Shown: positions 39,959-49,900, numbered from the stretch's first letter. The stretch: 64,000 nt of DNA from Izhakiella capsodis (GCF_900115045.1 NZ_FOVC01000001.1:248001-312000); one strand, 5' to 3'. Made by a program: numbers and translations. The notes: generated from the letters alone by a model not told the origin.

Positions 39959-40189
39959 TTAAATATTGCGGCGTTCCACCGGTTTATTATCCCATATCAG
40001 GGTGTTCTGCTCGGTTTTGTCGAAGGCGCGGAAAAGGACTTCATCGCTACCTTGTTGCTGCCAAATCTCTTCGGCGAGTTTTTCATCATAATTAGCTACT
40101 TCAAAAATAGCCTCAGCAATTTCCGGTGAGGTTGATCGTAATGAAGCCCATTCGCCAACGTGGTGAGCTTTGTATTGATCTGTTGCCAT
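39959..40189 (-). CDS. yccJ: small protein YccJ
   Basis: A 76-residue acidic protein of unknown function, partner of wrbA in a general-stress operon in E. coli (75 residues there). It contains [20 protein letters not shown] and ends [11 protein letters not shown] 40189 has GGGAGA upstream. It follows wrbA by 20 bp. Expression may suffer if wrbA translation stops early at the frameshift. Confidence 0.93.
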   Translation of the reverse strand: MATDQYKAHHVGEWASLRSTSPEIAEAIFEVANYDEKLAEEIWQQQGSDEVLFRAFDKTEQNTLIWDNKPVERRNI

Positions 40190-40209
40190 TTTTAGTTCTC
40201 CCGTCATAT

Positions 40210-40811
40210 TTATCCGTTGAGTTTGAGCGCCAGCCCGGCCACATGGTGACCTTGATAGCGCGCAATATTCAGCTCGGACTCCGTGGGCTGGCGTGCCCCA
40301 TCGCCACCGGCCAGGGTAGTTGCTCCGTAAGGCGTACCGCCCCGAACCTGGGAAATATCAAAAAGTTCTTTAGCGGTATAGCCGATTGGCACAATCACCA
40401 TGCCGTGATGAGCAAGGGTTGTCCATGTCGAAGATATCGTCTGCTCCTGTCCGCCGCCGGTACCTGTTGAACAAAAAACGCTTGCCAACTTGCCGTAAAG
40501 CGCGCCAGAGGCCCACAGGCCGCCGGTACGGTCGAGAAACGTCCGCATCTGCCCACTCATATTGCCAAAGCGAGTAGGGGTACCGAATATTATAGCGTCA
40601 TATTGCACAAGCTCTTCCGGAGTGGCGACCGCGGCTGACTGATCCATTTTGCCACCAATCTGTTTAAAGCGCTCTGCATCGATTGTTTCAGGAACACGTC
40701 GGATGGTTACTACTACACACCCTCAACGCGCCTGGCACCTTCAGCTACGGCATGTGCCATTGTTTCAATATGTCCATACATTGAATAATAAAGCACCAGC
40801 AATTTAGCCAT
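40210..40811 (-). pseudogene. wrbA: NAD(P)H:quinone oxidoreductase WrbA, frameshifted
   Basis: WrbA is a flavodoxin-fold FMN enzyme that reduces quinones by two electrons. The first 32 codons from ATG 40811 read [24 protein letters not shown] and then hit TAG. The remaining protein continues in another frame from [11 protein letters not shown] to the normal C-terminus (AGLALKLNG). A single missing base near 40718-40722 (GGTGTG|TAGTAG) explains the break; restoring one G gives an uninterrupted 199-residue protein. Everything else is intact, so the lesion is recent or a sequencing error. An internal start (40647) would yield only the C-terminal 145 residues without the FMN phosphate loop. Confidence 0.9.
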
Positions 40812-41403
40812 GATTTTTTCATGCTCCTGTTTTAAATAGCACAGAAATAAGTATAGAAGAGGGTGCTAAACCTGCCTGGCGCAGGGCATCGCTTGCCAAG
40901 CTTATGCGGATTATTGATAAACTTTATTTAATATATACCCGTGCTATCTGGGTAACTTATCGTCATTAATGCTCTTTTGACGGGAGCGCATTTGCTTGGT
41001 TTAAATTTTTATCAGCAGGCATATGCCGACGTAAATAATCCATTGACGTGTGGCTGTGTTGAAAATTATTAGCGATCCGCAAACGTGGTTTTTAAGGCGG
41101 AAAAGCAATCGTATCAGTCATATACATCCAAAGATTAATTAGAAAATTTGCTCATTAATATCTGCTCTTTCTCCATTCATCTCTCTGACGGTTATCGACT
41201 GATCAATAGTTTTTTACGCTTCATTACACTGTACTATCAGACTCTCTTTATATGGTCTTCCAGAGAGATTTGCCGGTCACCTGAGGATTTAAACATGAAG
41301 GTGATTGAGACTTTAGCAGCAGATATTATCTGATTAGTTAACGTTTTACAGGTTTTGCTACCATCGCGCCAGTTTCAGCTACGTCAGTCAGAACGGAGTG
41401 AAT
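40812..41403. other. non-coding interval upstream of the rutR relic
   Basis: Holds the wrbA promoter region and AT-rich DNA without a recognisable gene. The ymdF-rutGFEDCBA genes that follow wrbA in E. coli are missing. Confidence 0.5.
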
Positions 41404-42023
41404 ATGAAGCATTAGTGTTCGGAATGGGAGTCGTCGTACCGCTCGCTGCTAAGCGAAGAGCGCTTCTGAAATCCGCGCTCAGCCTGTTTTCTCAGTTCGG
41501 CTTTCACGGTATAAGTCTGGATAAGATCGCTGAGCACCCAACAGTAAAAAACTAATTTGTATACTATTCCCTCGTCTAAAACGGCCTTCTATCTCGCAGT
41601 GCTAGAGGATATCCTCGACATCTGATTAGCTCCGTCTAAGGCGCTTAATTATTAGCAGGAGCCGCCGGAGACGATCCCTCACACATTCGGCTAATGCTCG
41701 AGGTGTCTCGCGATCATCCTCAGGCGTCAAAGCTGTTTTGTATGAAAGGATACAAGATGCCCCTTTGCTGAAGCAGGAACAGAGTCTTTAATCCCTGATC
41801 AATACAACGTCAACGATTTTACGACTCGCTAGATAGATGAAGGAAAGCTCGCAGCCCTAGAACTCCATCATTTAATTTTTATGCTCTGGGCTGCAACACA
41901 GTACTATGCTGATTATGCCAGACAGGTGATGGCGATTACAGGTAGTCGTCTTGAAGACAGTCAGTTTTTTCTGAGACCGTTGATAACATCCAGCGTATGA
42001 TTTTTGAAGGCACTCGCGTTTGA
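41404..42023 (+). pseudogene. rutR: decayed rutR (TetR-type pyrimidine regulator)
   Basis: RutR represses pyrimidine utilisation genes in E. coli. Remnants in several frames follow the order of that protein. The helix-turn-helix is KRRALLKSALSLFSQFGFHG and ISLDKIAE (41450-41535). Next come LMLEVSRDHPQASKLFCM (about 41691-41745), APLLKQE, HHLIFMLWAATQ and finally ETVDNIQRMIFEG (about 41970-42015). Many stops and frameshifts are present, including TAG three codons after the likely ATG. The rut operon it would control is absent. Confidence 0.85.
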
Positions 42024-42049
42024 TAATTAGTTAATTATCCGGGGGTAGT

Positions 42050-43030
42050 ATGGATTTTTTAACACAGTTTTTACTGGGTGCTTCAGTCAGCGTGGCGGTT
42101 GCCGGACGTAAAATTCCGCTCTGGCTGGCCGCTGCGGTTGGTGCTGCCTGCGGGACTCTCCCGGATTTCGATGTATTTATCGATCATGGCGACGCCATCC
42201 GCAATATGACGCTGCATCGCACCAATAGTCATTCTCTTTTTTGGTTAACCCTGATTTCGCCACTGATCGCGGTTTTGCTTACCTTTTGTAAAGGACAACC
42301 TTCACTTTTCGGCCGCTGGTGGCTGATTGTCTGGCTGTCGCTGATCACTCATCCGCTGCTAGATATTTTTACCGTCTACGGAACCCAGCTTGGGCTGCCT
42401 TTTACCGACAGACCTTTCGCTATAGGTAGCATATCTATCATCGATCCTTTATTTACTTTGCCGCTGCTGATTGGCTGCGTTTGTGCACTATGGCTGCGTG
42501 GGCGGAACGGGTTAAAAATTAATGCGACTGGCTTGTCATTGGGGGGCTTTTACCTTGCCTGGAGCGTTATGGCTCAGAGTTGGGTCAGTGAACAAGTTAG
42601 CAAGCAGCTGGCTGCTGCAGGAGAAAAGCCGGCCCCGTTGCTGGTGACGCCTACTTTGTACAACACGCTGCAATGGCGGCTGGTTCGTCTGCATGAAAAG
42701 GGATACAGCGAAGCTTATTTCTCATTATTGCATCCGTATAAGCCGATAGAATTTAAACACTATCCGCGCGATATGGCATTGTTCGCTCGTCTGAAAGGTA
42801 ACTGGTATGTTGAGCGCGTCGCGTGGTTTAGTCACGGTTTTTTTTCAATGAGCAAACTCAACGGGCGGGTGCATATTACCGATTTACGGATGGGAGATGA
42901 GCCCCACTATACTTTCACTTTCGACCTCGGGCCTGAGCCTTTGCGAAATTCGACGGTAGTCCCCTCTCGTTTACCATTTAACCGACCGCCGGTGGCGCAA
43001 GCGTGGCGAAAATTAATGGCGCGTTTTTAA
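42050..43030 (+). CDS. YdjM/DUF457-family membrane metal-dependent hydrolase
   Basis: Integral membrane protein of 326 residues. The N-terminal part has the family motifs GTLPDFDVFIDHGD and HRTNSHSLFWL, whose Asp/His residues would bind metal, and THPLLDIFTVYG. About four to five helices are followed by a soluble C-terminal domain (about 185-326). E. coli YdjM is an SOS gene, but I see no LexA box here. ATG 42050 has CCGGGGGT upstream. It sits just after the rutR relic and is convergent with cycA. Physiological role unknown. Confidence 0.85.
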   Translation: MDFLTQFLLGASVSVAVAGRKIPLWLAAAVGAACGTLPDFDVFIDHGDAIRNMTLHRTNSHSLFWLTLISPLIAVLLTFCKGQPSLFGRWWLIVWLSLITHPLLDIFTVYGTQLGLPFTDRPFAIGSISIIDPLFTLPLLIGCVCALWLRGRNGLKINATGLSLGGFYLAWSVMAQSWVSEQVSKQLAAAGEKPAPLLVTPTLYNTLQWRLVRLHEKGYSEAYFSLLHPYKPIEFKHYPRDMALFARLKGNWYVERVAWFSHGFFSMSKLNGRVHITDLRMGDEPHYTFTFDLGPEPLRNSTVVPSRLPFNRPPVAQAWRKLMARF

Positions 43031-43032
43031 AA

Positions 43033-43051
43033 AAGGCCGGATTTCCGGCCT
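43033..43051. terminator. terminator between the YdjM-like gene and cycA
   Basis: AAGGCCGG-ATT-CCGGCCTT palindrome in the 30 bp between the two convergent genes. Confidence 0.7.
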
Positions 43052-43060
43052 TAAAGGCCG

Positions 43061-44458
43061 TCAGCGACTTTGTCGGCGCAGGCGCATCATCCAACCGAAG
43101 GCCAGAATGACGAACCACAGAGGGGTGACCATTAACGCCTGACGGGTATCGTCTTGCAGCGTTAATAACACCATAATGAAAACGAAAAAGGCCATGACTA
43201 CCCAGCACATAATTTTGCCCAGCGGCATTTTATACACCGAAATAGCATGTTGCTCCGGACGACGCTTGCGATAAGCCAAATAAGAGCAAAGAATGATGGT
43301 CCAGACAAACATGAACAGGATCGCTGAAACGGTGGTAACCAGGGTGAATACCTTCATTACATTGGGGATTAGATAAATCAGCGCAACGCCAGCCAGTAAG
43401 CACAGGCAGGAGAAGAACAGTCCGTTGGTGGGTACCGCACGCGGCGAGAGGTTACCAAACAGGCGGTGGGCAACATTCTGCTGTGCCAGGCCATAAAGCA
43501 TACGGCTGGTGGAAAATATACCACTGTTGGCTGAGGACGCAGCAGACGTCAGCACTACAAAGTTGACGATGCTGGCGGCAGCTGGTAGGCCGATAAGTAC
43601 AAACATTTCAACAAAAGGGCTGCGATCGGCAATGACATGATACCAGGGGGTAACCGCCATAATCACGATCAAAGCACAGACGTAAAACATGATCACTCTC
43701 AGTGGAATAGCGTTAATCGCGCGCGGTAATACTTTACGTGGATCGCGCGTTTCTGCCGCTGCGGTGCCGACCAGCTCAATACCGACAAAGGCGAATACGG
43801 CTATCTGAAAGCCGGCAAAAAAACCACTAATACCTTTCGGAAACCACCCGCCTTGATCCCAGAGATTACTTAGCGCCGCGTGACCGCCACCGGGTGAGGG
43901 GTGATGAAGGAAAACCAGTACCATACCGGTGACGATGAGCGTGACGATGGCAACGATTTTGATAATCGCAAACCAGAATTCCATTTCGCCAAACAGCTTA
44001 ACCGTAACGATATTGAGCGCCAGGAATACGATGATACATAGCAGGGCGCTCATCCAGATGGAGAAGCCGGGAAACCAAAGTTGAAAATAGGAACTGATGG
44101 CGACAATGTCGGCAATACCGGTCACTACCCAGCAGAACCAATAAGTCCAGCCGGTAAAATAGCCAGCCCAGGGGCCGAGCAGATCGGCGGCGAAATCACT
44201 GAAAGACTTATATTCAAGATTTGACAGGAGCAGTTCGCCCATCGCCCTCATTACAAAGAACAGCATGAATCCAATAATCATATAAACGAAAATTATTGAT
44301 GGACCTGCCATACTGATCGTCTTACCCGAGCCCATAAAAAGGCCGGTGCCGATGGCACCCCCGATGGCCATCAGCTGAATGTGGCGATTATGCAAGTGAC
44401 GCTGTAGTTCTCCAGTGTCACTGCTCTCAGCGGCAATCGCTTTATTTTGATCAACCAT
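43061..44458 (-). CDS. cycA: D-serine/D-alanine/glycine:H+ symporter, CycA-like
   Basis: APC-family permease of 465 residues with 12 predicted helices. The N-terminus HNRHIQLMAIGGAIGTGLFM has the conserved substrate-binding loop, followed by LEYKSFSDFAADLLGPWAGY and SGFFAGFQIAVFAFVGIELV. It follows E. coli CycA almost along its length. ATG 44458 (MVDQNKA) has AGGAAA upstream. cycA is far from this locus in E. coli, so this is a relocation or an additional paralogue; which one cannot be told from the window. Confidence 0.88.
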   Translation of the reverse strand: MVDQNKAIAAESSDTGELQRHLHNRHIQLMAIGGAIGTGLFMGSGKTISMAGPSIIFVYMIIGFMLFFVMRAMGELLLSNLEYKSFSDFAADLLGPWAGYFTGWTYWFCWVVTGIADIVAISSYFQLWFPGFSIWMSALLCIIVFLALNIVTVKLFGEMEFWFAIIKIVAIVTLIVTGMVLVFLHHPSPGGGHAALSNLWDQGGWFPKGISGFFAGFQIAVFAFVGIELVGTAAAETRDPRKVLPRAINAIPLRVIMFYVCALIVIMAVTPWYHVIADRSPFVEMFVLIGLPAAASIVNFVVLTSAASSANSGIFSTSRMLYGLAQQNVAHRLFGNLSPRAVPTNGLFFSCLCLLAGVALIYLIPNVMKVFTLVTTVSAILFMFVWTIILCSYLAYRKRRPEQHAISVYKMPLGKIMCWVVMAFFVFIMVLLTLQDDTRQALMVTPLWFVILAFGWMMRLRRQSR

Positions 44459-44963
44459 AATGGTTTCCTGTTCCTGTAGATGATGCTGTGTTAGCTCTGG
44501 CTGGCTTTTTGATGGCATTGCAATCCCGCCATATAGGGCAACAAGATATAGTAAACACATTGTTAATAAATAAATGAATATTAACAATCGTGAGGGCTGC
44601 CTCGTTTTTGCGCTACGGGTAACGACTTGTAATGACCGGATCAAAAGCTTATCTCAACGCTGCTATGAAGGCAGTAAAAAAACAGAAAAACCCGGCTCAA
44701 CTATGCTGAATGATCAGGAAGAGTTCGTTAAGATGCGGAGTTTGAGAGGAAAGAACGGCATGCCTGAATATTTTGATACGATCGCTTTGTTCCTTCAGAT
44801 ACTAACGAAGTACTTGCATGGCATTCTCAGATGTGGATTTGCCAATGCGAACTTTTGATCCCCCTTATAGACAAAATTGATGATAAGCAGGCTGTTTTTT
44901 CTATTCGGCAGCGCAATCAACGGCAGCTTTAGTAATGTCACATTCTGTTACTCGCATGGGCGT
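44459..44963. other. non-coding interval upstream of cycA
   Basis: No credible gene. It should contain the cycA promoter. Confidence 0.45.
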
Positions 44964-44992
44964 TGACAAATAATAGACTCAGGAAGTTTATT
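44964..44992 (+). promoter_or_regulatory. possible sigma-70 promoter
   Basis: TTGACA with a 17-bp spacer to GTTTAT, ahead of the small ORF at 45035. The -35 is perfect; the -10 is poor. Confidence 0.35.
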
Positions 44993-45034
44993 GGCGCACG
45001 TTGTTTGCTGAACAAACGGGAATGGGAGAGTAAA

Positions 45035-45232
45035 ATGCTCGATCATGCTGATATCCGAAGATATGTCTACGTTTATTTTATGAATGGCAGATTAACGGAA
45101 TTGGGCTCGGTTCAGCCGGAAAATGATATTTACTGTGTGCGCTCGGTTGACTGGCTGACACCTGCTAAAAATCTCCACGGCTCGCAGCGTCCCGACCCAT
45201 CGTGTGTCTTATCCGCGTTGGCGCATCTGTAA
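45035..45232 (+). CDS. hypothetical 65-residue protein
   Basis: ATG 45035 follows GGGAGAG at good spacing and a candidate promoter. The product starts MLDHADIRRYVYVYFMNGRL. I do not recognise a family, and it has no signal or membrane segment. It is convergent with glpM. It could be a real small gene or the 5' remnant of a larger one. Confidence 0.35.
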   Translation: MLDHADIRRYVYVYFMNGRLTELGSVQPENDIYCVRSVDWLTPAKNLHGSQRPDPSCVLSALAHL

Positions 45233-45251
45233 ACTGAAGCGAAGTAGTACC

Positions 45252-45596
45252 CTAAGCCTGTCCATGCCATTTTACCCAGAGAGCTATCAACAACCAAGCG
45301 GCTACAAGCCAGCAGCCGACTGCACCTGTCAGGGCCACTGGCAGTCGGCAAACGCCAGCCAGCCAATAAAGCGAGAGCAGATAAACAAAGTAAGGTAAGA
45401 TAGCCCACATTCCAAAAATTATTGTGCTGCGAAGCGCTTCAAGGCTACGCTCATTGCCGACGATGTAATGGGCAATGAGTGCAAAGGTTGGAAAGAGAGG
45501 GATAAGTCCGGCGATATAATAACTGCGAGTTTTTGAAAGCACCCCGATTAGCAGTACTACGCCAGCGCCAAGTAGCGCTTTAAGCAACAAACCCAT
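45252..45596 (-). CDS. glpM: inner-membrane protein GlpM
   Basis: A 114-residue membrane protein (E. coli GlpM 109). It starts MGLLLKALLGAGVVLLIGVL and contains SKTRSYYIAGLIPLFPTFAL and IIFGMWAILPYFVYLLSLYW, giving about four helices. Homologues were linked to alginate and glycerol-related phenotypes; the molecular function is not known. ATG at 45596. Next to yecF here, unlike E. coli. Confidence 0.93.
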   Translation of the reverse strand: MGLLLKALLGAGVVLLIGVLSKTRSYYIAGLIPLFPTFALIAHYIVGNERSLEALRSTIIFGMWAILPYFVYLLSLYWLAGVCRLPVALTGAVGCWLVAAWLLIALWVKWHGQA

Positions 45597-45672
45597 TGTT
45601 TTTTAATTAGCAGACAGAATATCTGTCTACATTGACCTAAAGACGCTAAAAAATCAATGGGTGCTTTTGGGG

Positions 45673-45897
45673 TTACTGACGATAAGCTTGTTTTATCTGT
45701 TTAACGGTTGTGCTTAGTACCTCGGCTTGCTCAGGGTCTTTGAGTTCACCTATGTAGCGCTCCATGTTGATTATTACTTTACCTGCATCAGCCTGACCCA
45801 TCCCTTTAAGTATTAAGGTAATCAGGGCTTTCATACCGGCAACTTCGTTTGCCAGAGTCTGTACATCCTGCTGAGTATTGAAATTTTGGCATATCAT
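45673..45897 (-). CDS. yecF: DUF2594 protein YecF
   Basis: A 74-residue soluble helical protein, equal in length to E. coli YecF, with LANEVAGMKALITLILKGMG, QADAGKVI and the C-terminus TVKQIKQAYRQ. Function unknown. AAGGAA lies 7 nt before ATG 45897. It is divergent from uvrY, as in E. coli. Confidence 0.93.
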   Translation of the reverse strand: MICQNFNTQQDVQTLANEVAGMKALITLILKGMGQADAGKVIINMERYIGELKDPEQAEVLSTTVKQIKQAYRQ

Positions 45898-46362
45898 AAA
45901 AAATTTCCTTAGATCTAATGTTATAACACTGCTTATTGTACAAATTGGTAAAAACGATTATATCATAAGCTTCAGAACAACTTAGACTTTGCGTTTAAAA
46001 TCGGATAAAAGCTTGTCAAATAGAAAACTAAATACCCTGTGACGTATATTTTTATTAAATTAGGCACAAAAAAGGGTGAATTAAAGCTGTGTAATACACC
46101 AGGTAAACTATCGGTTGTTATCAACGGAGTGATTTAATGTAACTACTTGAATTTTACTTACTTTATTCTTCTTATTGTTAATATTCTACGTAATAAAAGA
46201 TATTGAAGACAATAGAAATTAATTGTAATAATAAAAAAATATTTTTTACTGTTCTCCTTTTAAAGAAAAAAAACTGTCGTGGTGATTTTGTGAGTTCATT
46301 ACTTTCTAAAAAAAGGGTAAGATTGACGTTTAGGCTTTGGCATTTTTGCCTGGAGTGTTTAC
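45898..46362. other. AT-rich intergenic region between yecF and uvrY
   Basis: No gene seen. It should carry the divergent promoters of yecF and uvrY. The base composition is markedly AT-rich compared with neighbouring genes. Confidence 0.5.
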
Positions 46363-47031
46363 TTGATCAGCGTTCTTCTTGTCGATGACCATGAGCTAGT
46401 TCGCGCCGGAATCCGACGCATACTGGAAGATATTAAAGGTATCCGCGTTGCCGGTGAGGTGAACTGTGGCGAGGACGCAGTGAAATGGTGTCGCTCTAAC
46501 CGCGTGGATGTAGTGCTGATGGATATGAATATGCCCGGCATTGGTGGTCTTGAGGCGACTCGTAAAATCGTGCGTTACAATCCCGACTCTCGAATTATAA
46601 TGCTGACCATTCACACTGAAAATCCACTGCCTGCTAAAGTCATGCAGGCTGGTGCTTCCGGCTATTTAAGCAAAGGCGCTGCGCCTCAAGAAATGATCAA
46701 TGCTATTCGCGCCGTTTATTCCGGTCAGCGCTATATCGCCTCTGATATCGCTCAGCAAATGGCTCTCAGCCAGATTGAGCCTGATAAAGCAGAAACGCCT
46801 TTCAGCTGCCTTTCCGAGCGTGAGTTGCAAATTATGCTTATGATTACTCGCGGGCAAAAGGTCACTGAAATTTCGGAACAACTTAATCTGAGTCCTAAAA
46901 CGGTAAACAGCTACCGCTATCGTATGTTTAGTAAGTTGAATATCAGTGGCGACGTAGAGCTTACGCATCTTGCTATTCGCCATGGTATGCTCAACGCGGA
47001 ATCGTTGATCAACAGTGAAAAATGTGTTTGA
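46363..47031 (+). CDS. uvrY: response regulator UvrY (GacA family)
   Basis: Response regulator of the BarA-UvrY system that activates the Csr small RNAs and so controls carbon storage, motility and virulence traits. It has 222 residues (E. coli 218). The receiver domain (1-120) has the acidic pair in VDDHE, phospho-acceptor Asp54 in LMDMNMPG, and a conserved Lys in YLSKGAAP. The LuxR-type helix-turn-helix is [20 protein letters not shown] and [17 protein letters not shown] start at 46363 with GGAG upstream, as in E. coli. It overlaps uvrC by 17 nt. Confidence 0.97.
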   Translation: MISVLLVDDHELVRAGIRRILEDIKGIRVAGEVNCGEDAVKWCRSNRVDVVLMDMNMPGIGGLEATRKIVRYNPDSRIIMLTIHTENPLPAKVMQAGASGYLSKGAAPQEMINAIRAVYSGQRYIASDIAQQMALSQIEPDKAETPFSCLSERELQIMLMITRGQKVTEISEQLNLSPKTVNSYRYRMFSKLNISGDVELTHLAIRHGMLNAESLINSEKCV

Positions 47032-48847
47032 CGCCAAATCTTTTTTGAAAACCGTTACCAGCCAGCCTGGGGTTTATCGCATGTATGATGGTGCCGATAC
47101 GGTTATCTACGTCGGTAAAGCAAAAGATCTCAAAAAAAGACTCTCCAGTTACTTTCGGAGTCAGATCGGCAGTCGCAAGACTGAAGCGCTGGTAGATAAT
47201 ATTCGCCACATCGACGTTACCGTTACACACACTGAAACGGAAGCGCTGCTATTGGAGCACAACTATATTAAGCTTTATCAGCCGCGCTACAACGTGTTAT
47301 TGCGTGATGATAAATCTTATCCTTATATTTTTCTTAGCGCCGATACGCATCCACGCTTAGCGGTACATCGTGGTGCAAAACACGCAAAAGGTGAGTATTT
47401 CGGCCCCTTTCCTAATGGCTATGCCGTTCGTGAAACGCTGGCACTGATGCAAAAAATCTTTCCAATCCGTCAGTGCGAAAACAGCGTTTATCGCAATCGT
47501 TCGCGTCCCTGTCTCCAATATCAGATTGGCCGCTGCCTCGGTCCTTGCGTTGCGGGTCTGGTCAGTGAAAAAGAATATCAGCAACAAACGGATTACGTGC
47601 GACTGTTTCTCTCCGGTAAAGATGATCAGGTTTTGACGCAATTGGTTGAGCGTATGGAAACGGCCAGCCGCGCAATGAAATTTGAAGAAGCCGCGCGCGC
47701 GCGTGACCAGATTCAGGCGGTACGACGTGTGACTGAGAAACAGTTTGTCAATAACCAGGGTGACGATCTCGATGTTATTGGCGTCAGCTACGATGCGGGC
47801 ATAGCTTGTTTGCACGTACTGTTCATCCGCCAAGGTAAGGTTTTGGGTAGCCGAAGCTATTTTCCTAAGGTGCCATCGGGCACCAAACTCGCGGAAGTGG
47901 TGCAGACGTTTGTCGGGCAGTTTTATTTGCAGGGAAGCCAGGCAAGAACGTTACCAGGCGAAATTTTACTGGATTTCATGCTGCCGGAAAAAATGTTGCT
48001 GGCCGACTCGCTGAGTGCAATGGCCGGGCGGCGAATAAATATTCAGTCTAAACCGCGTGGCGATCGTGCTCGCTATCTTAAACTGTCGCGAACCAATGCC
48101 GCTACGGCGTTGGCTGGTCGCCTTTCTCAACAATCGACTATCCATCAGCGCCTCGCCAGTCTGGCAGAAGTGCTCGACCTGCCGGCGATCCGTCGTATGG
48201 AGTGTTTTGATATTAGTCACACGATGGGTGAACAAACCGTTGCTTCTTGCGTGGTATTTGATGCTAACGGCCCAGTGCGCAGTGAGTACCGGCGCTACAA
48301 CATTACTGGTATTACGCCAGGTGATGATTATGCGGCGATGAACCAGATACTGCGTCGTCGCTATGGCAAAGCCCTGGACGAGGGAAAAATTCCAGATCTT
48401 ATCCTGATTGATGGTGGAAAAGGTCAGTTAGCGCAGGCAAAAAATGTTTTTGCCGAACTTGATGTCTCCTGGGACAAAGATCACCCGTTATTGCTGGGCG
48501 TGGCGAAAGGAAGCGATCGCAAAGCGGGGCTGGAGACGCTGTTTTTTGAGCCAGAAGGCGAGGGGTTTTCACTGCCATCAGACTCGCCAGCGTTGCACGT
48601 CATACAGCATATTCGTGATGATTCTCACAATCACGCAATTTCAGGGCATCGAAATAAACGCGCAAAGGTGAAAAAAACCAGCACCCTGGAGTCTGTTGAA
48701 GGAATAGGGCCGAAACGGCGCCAGATGCTGCTGAAATACATGGGCGGTCTGCAACCGTTGATGAATGCAACGGTTGATGAAATCGCTAAAGTACCGGGGA
48801 TCTCTCATGTTCTGGCAGAAAAAATCTATTGGTCATTGAAACACTAA
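47015..48847 (+). CDS. uvrC: excinuclease ABC subunit C
   Basis: Makes both incisions in nucleotide excision repair with UvrB. It has 610 residues, as in E. coli. The N-terminal GIY-YIG nuclease ([19 protein letters not shown]) is followed by a Cys cluster ([20 protein letters not shown]), the UvrB-binding UVR motif ([14 protein letters not shown]) and the RNase H-like 5' nuclease ([27 protein letters not shown]). A C-terminal double HhH ends in [21 protein letters not shown] start at 47015 lies inside uvrY. Confidence 0.98.
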   Translation: MKNVFDAKSFLKTVTSQPGVYRMYDGADTVIYVGKAKDLKKRLSSYFRSQIGSRKTEALVDNIRHIDVTVTHTETEALLLEHNYIKLYQPRYNVLLRDDKSYPYIFLSADTHPRLAVHRGAKHAKGEYFGPFPNGYAVRETLALMQKIFPIRQCENSVYRNRSRPCLQYQIGRCLGPCVAGLVSEKEYQQQTDYVRLFLSGKDDQVLTQLVERMETASRAMKFEEAARARDQIQAVRRVTEKQFVNNQGDDLDVIGVSYDAGIACLHVLFIRQGKVLGSRSYFPKVPSGTKLAEVVQTFVGQFYLQGSQARTLPGEILLDFMLPEKMLLADSLSAMAGRRINIQSKPRGDRARYLKLSRTNAATALAGRLSQQSTIHQRLASLAEVLDLPAIRRMECFDISHTMGEQTVASCVVFDANGPVRSEYRRYNITGITPGDDYAAMNQILRRRYGKALDEGKIPDLILIDGGKGQLAQAKNVFAELDVSWDKDHPLLLGVAKGSDRKAGLETLFFEPEGEGFSLPSDSPALHVIQHIRDDSHNHAISGHRNKRAKVKKTSTLESVEGIGPKRRQMLLKYMGGLQPLMNATVDEIAKVPGISHVLAEKIYWSLKH

Positions 48848-48917
48848 TCGTTGCAACCCCCCGGACATTGTAGCAACATACTTGCAATCCCACTCTGTCC
48901 AGACTGTTAGCTACTAT

Positions 48918-49466
48918 ATGCGTTTTAACATTCCAACTTTGCTGACCTTATTTCGCGTTATTCTGATTCCATTTTTTGTGCTGGCATTTTATTTGCCATT
49001 TCAGTGGGCACCGTTTGCCTGTGCGCTGATTTTCGTGGTGGCGGCAATCACCGACTGGTTCGACGGCTGGCTTGCACGCCTCTGGAAGCAAACCACGCGC
49101 TTTGGCGCCTTTCTCGATCCAGTCGCGGATAAAGTCATGGTAGCAATCGCGCTGGTTCTTGTTGCAGAGCATTTCCATATCTGGTGGGTAACACTGCCCG
49201 CAGCCACTATGATAGCGCGCGAGATTATTATTTCTGCGTTACGCGAATGGATGGCTGAAATCGGTAAGCGCAGTAGTGTGGCGGTTTCCTGGATTGGCAA
49301 AGTGAAAACGACAGCACAGATGTTGGCGCTGGTGGGTTTGTTGTGGCGTCCAAACGATATAGTAATCGGTGCTGGAGTTATCGCGCTTTATATCGCGGCG
49401 GTGCTGACTTTCTGGTCAATGTTTCAGTATTTGAACGCCGCGCGAGCCGATTTGTTTGAAGGTTGA
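48918..49466 (+). CDS. pgsA: phosphatidylglycerophosphate synthase
   Basis: CDP-alcohol phosphatidyltransferase in the inner membrane that makes phosphatidylglycerophosphate from CDP-diacylglycerol and glycerol-3-phosphate. It has 182 residues, as in E. coli. The signature DxxDGxxAR-x8-GxxxDxxxD is present as [24 protein letters not shown]. The start is ATG 48918 (MRFNIPTL); readings from 48882 add residues not found in relatives. It completes the uvrY-uvrC-pgsA operon. Its product PG is a substrate for clsC downstream. Confidence 0.97.
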   Translation: MRFNIPTLLTLFRVILIPFFVLAFYLPFQWAPFACALIFVVAAITDWFDGWLARLWKQTTRFGAFLDPVADKVMVAIALVLVAEHFHIWWVTLPAATMIAREIIISALREWMAEIGKRSSVAVSWIGKVKTTAQMLALVGLLWRPNDIVIGAGVIALYIAAVLTFWSMFQYLNAARADLFEG

Positions 49467-49516
49467 TCTAAGCGCTTTAAAAAACAGCAAACAAATGCGT
49501 GAGGGGGATAATTTTA

Positions 49517-49544
49517 TTGACTCAACCGCTCATGTCAGTAGAAT
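49517..49544 (+). promoter_or_regulatory. promoter of the Gly-Cys-Leu tRNA operon
   Basis: TTGACT (49517-49522), 16-bp spacer, TAGAAT (49539-49544), then a GC-containing discriminator (GCAACGC), as in stringently controlled tRNA promoters. Confidence 0.7.
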
Positions 49545-49617
49545 GCAACGCATCGAACGGCAGCTTAGTCGTAAGAAACCAACATAATCAGTAAGTTGTA
49601 AAACGTCTGATAAACAT

Positions 49618-49693
<76 letters not shown>

Positions 49694-49727
49694 GATTCCT
49701 TCCTCGTATGAAGGAAGCAATATCAAA

Positions 49728-49801
49728 GGCGCGTTGGCAGAGTGGCCATGCAGCGGATTGCAAATCCGTCCACCTCGGTTCGACTCCGGGACGCGCCTCC
49801 A
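49728..49801 (+). tRNA. cysT: tRNA-Cys (anticodon GCA)
   Basis: 74 nt with encoded CCA; acceptor GGCGCGT/ACGCGCC; anticodon GCA in GGATTGCAAATCC. Confidence 0.97.
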
Positions 49802-49813
49802 CTTAACACCCAT

Positions 49814-49900
49814 GCCCGGGTGGTGAAATCGGTAGACACAAGGGATTTAAAATCCCTCGGCCATTAGGCTGTGCGGGTTCAAGTCCCGCCCCGGGCACCA
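49814..49900 (+). tRNA. leuZ: tRNA-Leu (anticodon UAA)
   Basis: 87-nt class II tRNA with encoded CCA and a long variable arm; acceptor GCCCGGG/CCCGGGC; anticodon TAA in GGGATTTAAAATCCC. A degraded IS3-type element begins 60 bp downstream. Confidence 0.97.

Noticed and set aside
44459..44644. 62-residue extension of CycA
   Set aside because: CycA starts at MVDQ with a good ribosome site; the extension is not conserved.
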